64,000 nucleotides of DNA from Tethya wilhelma. Taxonomy: Eukaryota; Porifera; Demospongiae; Tethyida; Tethyidae. The stretch is taken from NCBI GenBank assembly GCA_964030475.1, contig CAXIPT010000006.1:1379139-1443138 (forward strand), read 5' to 3'. The notes beneath the pieces were generated by a model. That model searched no databases, was not told the origin of the DNA, and saw only the letters and a program-made list of their open reading frames with translations. Position 1 is the stretch's first letter; each line of letters begins with the position of its first letter. Both the position numbers and the translations under genes were made by a program. This document shows, piece after piece, positions 56,977-64,000 of the stretch.

Positions 56977-57980
56977 CTTTTTTGTAGCTTGTTCTTTACT
57001 TGTATCTACACTGTATCGCTGTCACTTGAAATTGTAAATTGTTACTTATAATGATATCGATGCATATGTGAGACCTCATTTAGTATTAATTTTTTGTTTG
57101 CTTGAATAATATTGTATATTATGTCTTGTAGAATCTTTTAACAGATTTTATAAATGCATTGTTGCACTGATATGGCATTATAGTTGTTGTTTTATCCTTT
57201 CTTATGATAATGGTTATTCATTGATAATTTTTAGCAGAAATTGAGCAAATATAGACAAATCATGCAAAAAAAACACATTATACTGAAAAGTATACATGCA
57301 TGCATGAACACTTAACTATGATAATGTTTTTAAAAGTACATAAATGTTTTCAGAAGCAAATTTATACTGTGTTTACTTTTGCCATGGCTATATAATGATG
57401 CTTTTGATGGTATTTTAATTGTTTTGGTTATTATATGTTTATTTAGCAGAAATGGTTGTGTGTATAAGGAATGCATATAAGTTGTGTTTAGAGAAGCTAC
57501 AAAGAACAGCAGTATATGCATGAATAATGAAAACAGCCCTATCAGCCTATCACAATGCATGCATCGGAGAAGATGAACTATAATAATTGCCATCATGATG
57601 CATGCTTGCACAGCTAGCTAAATTATGTAATTCGATAGAGGTGATGTTTGTTGGCCCAGTTGAGGATGATCAAAGAGACTATAATATTCATTAGTAGAGA
57701 GGCTTCTGTTGACATGGAGATGAGGCTTAAGTTATTGTGAACTCATGCGTACATTACGCAAGCCATGGCACATAATTCGTTTAGTTGGTGTGTTTATATT
57801 GTGGGGAGTGGGGGGAATTCATGATATTATATACTTTTAAAAGTACTTGTATTTCACAAAACATTTAATTTTTGACAAGTTCCAAGGTCATATAGACCTA
57901 CATAATAAGCTTAGGTATGAACATGACTGTTAATAATTAACTACATCATTAAAGTAATATTATAATATGTTAATTCTTAA
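56977..57980. other. Spacer upstream of copy G
   Basis: Shares AGAGAAGCTA, AGAACA and AAAAATGGTTG-like blocks with the flanks of copies E and F. A GGGGAGTGGGGGGAATTC tract lies at about 57805. No gene seen. Confidence 0.5.
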
Positions 57981-58815
57981 TCACTGGCATTTTTTCCGAC
58001 GAATTTTCATCTCAACTTGAGGGTAATAATCACAACGAGAGTCAGGATGCCATACATTACAATTAGGACGCGTTAGTGTTGCATAATAGCAACCAATGTA
58101 CCACCAGCCACTACCATTTCCACTTGCACAATTATTACTGCTATGTTGGTCATTATCTCTTTCAAATGTACTGAAGGGGTGACCATTGTGATGTACCATA
58201 TAATCGAAGGCTGCTCCATGTCCATCTGCCTCTCCAATGTGTAGGACATAGTTAGTTTCTGGTCCATCTATACCAAAACTCTGTGTTCAGATCTCCAAAT
58301 CCATTTTCATACTCAGCCCATGTACGATTAAAGTTTACAAGAGGAGAAACGTTTGGATTCCTTTTAAGTATCACCATCCAGCCCCCATTGTCAGTGTCCA
58401 TGTCACACAGAGCTTGGAGGACTGTTATGGATTGACCATGGCTTAGAAATGGCTGGTGACCAGTTGAACAAATGTTGCTGATGTTGTACACACCACTCTT
58501 GGGCTCCATTGAAGAAATGAGCACCTTTGGAAACCTGCATATTTGGGAATTGTTTACTTGTCATTTAGTTAATGTCTCAGCTATAAAATTTATTATTATT
58601 GATAATGGTTATTGATTGATCATCATTATAGACATTCAGGATTTTACCTGGCAGCAATCTTTAAAGGAAGCTTCTTCACAAGTGTCTTTCAATGTCAGTA
58701 AAAATTCCAAAGTGCTCTGGTAATGCTTTCCACAAGTGGTTGGTACTCCCTGTACCTTATTGACGACCAGAGTTAATGACAGACCGATCAAAACCAACTG
58801 AGATAGGGCCATCAT
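57981..58815 (-). pseudogene. FReD copy I, frameshifted and internally deleted
   Basis: Exon 1 (58815-58648) is sound, with signal peptide and CGKHYQSTLEFLLTLKDTC to KDCCQ. Exon 2 (from 58534) loses two bases in FFNGAPKSG. After GFGDLNTEFWY the sequence jumps directly to DGPETNYVLHIGE, deleting about 50 codons and shifting frame. The remaining end is open: FSTFERDNDQ, GSGWWYIGCYY, VEMKIRRKKC. Confidence 0.85.
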
Positions 58816-59640
58816 ATCTTCTTTAGGTCACCTATTTGAAATAATGTAAAATTATAGTCTAAAGCTTTTCAGACTCTGCACACGCTTGATCCCTACTTTG
58901 AAATGTATTACATTGTATATTTGCACCCAGTGAGAATGCTTTTTATACCATGGGTCTTCATTGCAAAGTTCCACAACAAAGTTCCATAGGAGCTATAATT
59001 ATGGGTGTGTATACTATACTACATGCATGCTTTTATTGTGGGATTCGTAGTCTGAAGAGTACTGGTTTGATCTATTGAAAAATTGTAGTAGATGAACACA
59101 TGAAATAAGTCTATAAGTTGTAAGTGCACCACTGTAAATGACAATAAGTCTTTAATGCTATCAAAAATCTTGATAAGATGTACCTGCAAAAGGACACTGG
59201 ACATTGCAGCAATGGTCGTTGTATCATTGTTACTACACATGCATGCAGCTGTTACAGCTGTATATAATTAATTGACCGGTTGTTTGTGTCTCTTTTGCTG
59301 GGCCTGTTTTTGAGGTAGATCAAAGATGCCAATACAAATCTATAGGTGCCACAAATATCTTGTGTAAGCCTCTTTTTACTATACTTTGGGCTACCCTTTC
59401 AGCTGTTACAGTAGTGTTCATCTGTCTCAATTAATTAGCATGATGTCTATTACTTTTTATAAGACATCAAATAATTATGAATGCTTATATATATGGTACA
59501 ATTGCATACTATTAAAATAATTATTCTAAATTTATTCTGAATTTTTTGTGATGACAAGTTTAGTATTTTGTAATTATAACAAAACTTATGTCATATAATA
59601 TTATTATAAAGTTTTCATCATGTGTATTGATACTAGTAAA
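58816..59640. other. Spacer between FReD copies I and J
   Basis: AT-rich, no gene or clear repeat recognised. Confidence 0.45.
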
Positions 59641-60566
59641 CTATATACACATCTTTGGCCGTATCTTCATCTCAACATGAGGGAAGTACACACCACGCCA
59701 GTAGATTTTGGTAGTCCCAGTGTGAGGATTATTGAGAGCAGAATACATGCAGCTGTCATACCACCACCCTCCTCCATTGCCATGGTCTTCACTCACTGCA
59801 CAATTGTTGTCATTCCAGTGATCATTATCTCTGTCAATTGTGGTAAACTGTTGACCATTGTGGTTAGCCATCCAGTCACTACTAGTTCCTTCAATCCTCT
59901 CTGCCTCTCCAATGTGTAGAACATAGTTAGTTTCTGGACCATCCACTTTAAATGTCTGATAGGTCCAGGTTTCACCAGTTCCATCATTCTGTTTCAGTTC
60001 AATCATCAATTCCACATTCTCTCTTTTTGTGAGGCAATGAATGTTTTTAAGTCCATACCAAAACTCTGTGTTCAGGTCACCAAATCCATTTTCATATTCA
60101 ACCCATGTACGTCTGAAGTTTACATGAGGAGAAACTTTAGCATTCCTTTTAAGTATCACCATCCAGCCCCCATTGTCAGTGTCCATGTCACACAGAGCTT
60201 GGAGGACTGTTATGGATTGACCATGGCTTAGAAATGGCTGGTGACCAGTTGAGCAAATGTTGCTGATGTTATACACACCACTCTTAGGGGCTCCATTGAA
60301 GAAATGAGCACCTTTAGCAACCTGCATTTAATACATCACTAAATTGTAAATCATATAATGTCATGCTCTCTCAGACTTAGCGCTTAATAATTGTTTACCT
60401 GGCAGCAATCTTTGAAGGATGCTTCCTCACATGTTTCTTTTAATGTCAGTAAAAACTCTAAAGTGCTCTGATAGTGTTTTCCACAGGTGGTTGGTACTCC
60501 CTGTATCTCGTTAACGACTAGAGTCAGTGACAACAATATGACCAAAAGCAACTGATTAGAGGCCAT
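59641..60566 (-). CDS. Secreted FReD protein J, intact, about 282 aa
   Basis: Exons 60566-60399 and 60321-59641, separated by a 77 bp phase-0 intron. The ATG at 60566 (MASNQLLLVILLSLTLVV) is preferred to an in-frame GTG at 60584 and gives the same 56-codon first exon as copy I. Exon 1 module: CGKHYQSTLEFLLTLKETC to KDCCQ. FReD: HFFNGAPKSGVYNISNICST, CDMDTDNGGWMVILKRN, RTWVEYENGFGDLNTEFWYG, LHIGEAER, TIDRDNDHW, NGGGWWYDSCMYS, VEMKIRPKMC. Most divergence from copy A lies in the C-terminal half around the putative ligand pocket. Expected secreted recognition protein. Confidence 0.88.
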
Positions 60567-61246
60567 ATTTTTTTCAGAATTCACTTTTCTGTGATATAGT
60601 ATTGTTCCTGAGTCGTCAATAGTCTATGGTTGTTTTCTTTTGCACTATACTTCAATCCATACACGTATACTGGTTTAAGTAAATCATATATACCGAGCAG
60701 CATTTTAGTATGCTTTATGCCATTATAGTGATTGGTGTAGTTATAATTGTTTTCTCTAATGTTATTAAGTTCTACAATAATTCAATTGGCTATCTTTGAA
60801 GTTGAATAAAATTTTGGTCAACATTCATTGTTTTGTGATGTTAAGAGGATGTGTTGGTAGAGAAGCAGTATACATGCAGATTAGATAAATACGTGAAGGT
60901 TAATTTTTCATAATGGCATTGACCATAATTACATGAATGAACAGCTGCAAGAATTTATAGGCGATATAATTTGATTAAAATGTTGCTTGTATTTAATTTG
61001 TTGGTCCTGTTTTGCGAGGTTGCCATCAAAGAGACCAACAAATTGGTAGAAGACCTAAGAATGAAGATATTTCAATAATACTATCATCTGTGTACAAGTT
61101 TGAATACTTTGGAGATATATCTACATAAAATTATTGTGTTGCCACATAAACATTCAGGCTCTCTCACACATACACTAAAAAGCATTTGTTTTGTTTGTTT
61201 GACTACGCCACCTATATATACTGCTGATTGCACGATTAATGCCCTC

Positions 61247-61305
61247 GTGTGGTTACTTATTACACTCCGGCTTCGCCCTGCATGGTGTAATACTAGTAAC
61301 CACAC
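61247..61305. repeat. Small hairpin
   Basis: GTGTGGTTACTTATTACAC is inverted as GTGTAATACTAGTAACCACAC around CTCCGGCTTCGCCCTG. Confidence 0.7.
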
Positions 61306-61339
61306 TTGTGCATTTTACTTCATACAGCCCAGTGAAGGG

Positions 61340-61728
61340 TAGGCCCAGATAAATTCTGCCAGCATTTTTTTGAGCAAAATAGGTAGCTAAAAGCAATGAG
61401 CATTTTTCTGGAAAAGTAGGCATAGCTAACATCTCATACAAATAAAAGATCATTATCCTAGCATCTGTACTGAGTGGCAGTGTTTTTTCGAGCAATTTGA
61501 CTACTAGACTAAGTAGGCTGGAGGACAATGTTGAACTGTCTATAAGCTTCAGTACAATAATCAGTGAGTAGATTTGTCTATTTTGCCCACTATTTCCTTT
61601 TCATCAAGAAAATCATCATTCACAGTATCACATTAATTAGCATAATTGAAGCAAAATAGGTAGAATTTGGGAAAGAAAAATAGGTGTTTTCTTTCAGGCA
61701 AAAGAGAAAAGAAAAATATCTGGGCCTA
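61340..61728. mobile_element. hAT-like MITE with exact 8 bp target duplication
   Basis: Ends TAGGCCCAGATA and TATCTGGGCCTA are perfect inverses. GTGAAGGG directly flanks both sides (61332-61339 and 61729-61736). An 8 bp duplication with TAGG ends is the hAT hallmark. No coding capacity. Confidence 0.85.
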
Positions 61729-62571
61729 GTGAAGGGTGTAATAACTATAATGTGTATGATGTATTATGCAACATTTGTGTATGGCTATCAAATGCCTCCA
61801 TGCATGCAATGTTGGATGTTTTGATTATTGTTAGCCTGCAGGCATGGGAACAGTATTATTAATAAGTTCAAACATGTCTTTTCACAATATTATAGGCACA
61901 AGCAGACTTCAAGTTTAGGCTAGAATCGTTTGTTTGCATGTATTGGTTAATGGTTGAAATGAGGGATTAACCATGTACAATGATATAATAATATAATAAA
62001 ACAAAGCCTGCCCTATAAATCAATCTGTGTGCATGCCCATGCATGGAATGGAATGGCTTGTTATAAACTAACATGTTAAGTATAGTCTTTCCTTATTTTC
62101 TTTTCCTTGTGATAAATAATTATTGTGGTGTGAAATGCATGCATGCACATGATCTGCATGCAGTGTATAGGATAATAATTATTATTATGATGCTTAGTAA
62201 TTGTGAAATACTTTGCATAGATTATATACTTCAGTCTATTATTTCTTTCACACATCTATATTATTAATTTTCAACTTCCAATTTGAATTTTGGATCACAA
62301 CATGATGAAAGTCAGTATACGGAAACAAGTCTAAGTATAGGATCAATATAACATGCATGTCCCAGTAACAAATTGTGTTATTAAGTATCAGTCTAAGAAC
62401 AATTACAAGGCTTTGACTAAATATGATCTCAAGCTAACTTAATTGCAGGCTTTAACTCAAGCTATAAAGAGTACAAAAATACTGATTGCATAATCTTTGA
62501 CGTTCAAGTATTCAAGTATATACGATAATACATAATTATTGTATCATGCATCCATGGACATTAATTTTTAT

Positions 62572-63263
62572 CTAGTGGCATGATTTTGGGCGAATTTTCA
62601 TCTCAACATGAGGGAAATAGGTGGGTGAAGTACTGTGCCAATAGATTTTGCTATTCCCAGTGTGAGGTCGAGTGAGAGCAGAGTGTAAGCAGCTTCTATA
62701 CCACCATCCTCCTCCATTCCCCTGATCCGCATGAGCTGCACAATGATTTCCCCAGCCATCATTGTCTTTGTCTATTGTACTAAACTGTTGACCATTGTGG
62801 TAGGCCATGGCATCACTCCCAGTTCCCTTAATCTTCTTTGCCTCTCCAATGTGCAGGATATAGTAGTTTCTGGTCCATCCACTCGAAATATCTGGTAGGT
62901 CCAGATTGTACTAGTTCCATCATTTTGTTTCAGTTCAATCATTAATTCCATGTCATTTCTTTGTGTAAGACAGCGAATGTTTTTTAGTCCATACCAAAAC
63001 TCAGTGTTCAGATCACCAAACCCATTTTCATATTCAATCCATGTATTAGTAAAGTTCACTAATGGCGAAGCAGTAGAATCTCTTCTGAGTATAACCAACC
63101 AGCCACCATTGTCTGTCTCTAAATCACACCGTGCTTGAAGGATTGTTATGGATTGAGAATGACTTAAAAATGGTAATTGTTGACCAGCTGAACAAGCATT
63201 CTCTATGTCAAAAATTCCACTTTCTGGCTTAATTTCATTAATTATATTGGCTGCTTTTGACAC
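62572..63263 (-). pseudogene. FReD copy K, exon 2 with one frameshift; exon 1 not found
   Basis: Exon 2 starts at 63263 after a TTTCCAG acceptor and reads SGIFDIENACSAGQQLPFLS, CDLETDNGGWLVILRRD, YENGFGDLNTEFWYGLKN. At DGPETN a single base is missing (ACTACTATATCC where copies A and J have ACTAACTATGT). It then resumes as AMAYHNGQQFSTIDKDND, GGGWWYRSCLHS, VEMKIRPKSC and stop. One lesion only, so a sequencing error or recent pseudogene are both possible. The upstream side is occupied by the composite repeat at 63384 and no signal exon is visible. Closest in style to copy B. Confidence 0.78.
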
Positions 63264-63383
63264 CTGGAAAATTTTTGATGTAATGATATCAGTAGCATAA
63301 AATTATTATAATAATATTATTGCAATGGTAGCATAATATATAATTGTTATGTCACGTATTCATGGATTCAAACTTTACAAGTA

Positions 63384-64000
63384 GTAAAAATTTCAAAAAA
63401 ATAAGTAGTGTAGGAATGGGCAGTGTGGTAAAAAGTATTGGAACAAGGCATTGTCTCAATTTCGGCACATGACTACTTCATTAATTTTTTCATTTTTATT
63501 CTTGATCCTTCATATGGATCCTCAGTGTTGTAATTTATACAATGATCTAGCTGTACTGTAACAACAGTATACCATATATAGCTTATTATTGCATTGGTTC
63601 AAATTCCTATACTAATCAGCCGGCTAAGCAGTGGAGCAAACTATACCAGATAGGTAAATAAACTGGACTATGGGGCAAAAATTCGCTACAAAAAGCTTGC
63701 ACTGCATTATGCAATTTATGGCTAATGCGCATGCGCATAATAATGCCACGTGGATAATGACCTTTGAACTTTACCTCCAAAGATGGCTGCATTGTAGTAC
63801 ATAAATTTATACACTAAGTTTAAAACCTTTCTAGTTTTTGTTTAGGCCTATTTAAGATGAAAACGAGTATCAAGGAATGTAGTACCCATGAAAAGAACTT
63901 ACTTTGTGCTGTCAAAGTTGGCTCAACACATTCTGGTTCTCTGGAAATCCTTTTCAAGTAAGTCAGTTAGGAAGTAAGTAAGTAAGTAAGTAAGTACGTA
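63384..64000 (+). mobile_element. Composite repeat, cut by the window end
   Basis: Starts AAAAATTTCAAAAAAATAAG with GTAGGAATGGGCAGTGTGGT in reverse orientation, then continues forward through the promoter module and the AAGTAAGTAAGTAAGTA tandem at the window edge. The first part is inverted relative to the rest, as in the palindromic arm at 6005-6345. Confidence 0.7.
63726..63957 (+). promoter_or_regulatory. Repeat-borne promoter and first-exon-like module, copy 3
   Basis: TGCGCATGCGCA (63726-63737), CCACGTGG (63746-63753), AAGATGGC (63780-63787), ATG at 63888 and a GTAAGT donor at 63958. The 70 nt encode MKRTYFVLSKLAQHILVLWK and three more residues. Confidence 0.55.

Larger units (their letters stand above)
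60567..62571. other. Spacer between FReD copies J and K
   Basis: Holds a short hairpin (61247-61305) and a hAT-like MITE (61340-61728). The remainder is AT-rich with GCATGCATGC palindromes. No gene seen. Confidence 0.5.

Overview
The window looks like nuclear DNA of a sponge, most probably a demosponge related to Amphimedon. This is an inference from four things: AT-rich sequence, short GT-AG introns, expanded TRAF, fibrinogen-like and ankyrin families, and dense miniature transposons. Nothing looks bacterial or organellar. Four isolated N bases (40895, 45029, 48508, 50486) look like assembly joins.

Layout. 1-1581: 5' part of a TRAF-type RING gene on the minus strand. 1.6-13.8 kb: a transposon graveyard with several inverted-repeat elements, one composite repeat that carries a promoter and first-exon-like module, and a 2.2 kb inverted-repeat element (7841-10034) that holds a multi-exon unknown gene. 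13839-17392: a complete seven-exon TRAF gene. 18.7-21.0 kb: a four-span membrane protein and a UPF0488/C8orf33-like gene; the latter is divergent with the next gene across about 107 bp. 21039-32385: a cysteine synthase-type PLP enzyme in ten visible exons. Its two long introns contain three uninterrupted single-exon genes: a TRAF E3-like protein, a secreted helical orphan, and a coiled-coil/kelch protein. The enzyme's last exons were not found.

32.8-63.3 kb: a birth-and-death cluster on the minus strand. It alternates secreted fibrinogen-domain (FReD) genes, each with a one-exon signal/cysteine module plus a one-exon FReD, with multi-pass membrane proteins carrying a Cys-rich ectodomain. Two FReD genes (32801-33749, 59641-60566) and one membrane gene (37771-39555) are intact. 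The other copies are frameshifted, truncated or reduced to single exons. In the middle, 42.1-47.2 kb holds a CARD-like/ankyrin gene and extra ankyrin exons, each exon encoding exactly one repeat and separated by GT microsatellites.

Taken together the window is rich in innate-immunity-type parts: three TRAFs, a death-fold/ankyrin protein, secreted FReD lectin-like proteins and a variable membrane family. A joint function for these genes is inference only. All calls come from reading the sequence; no database search was run.
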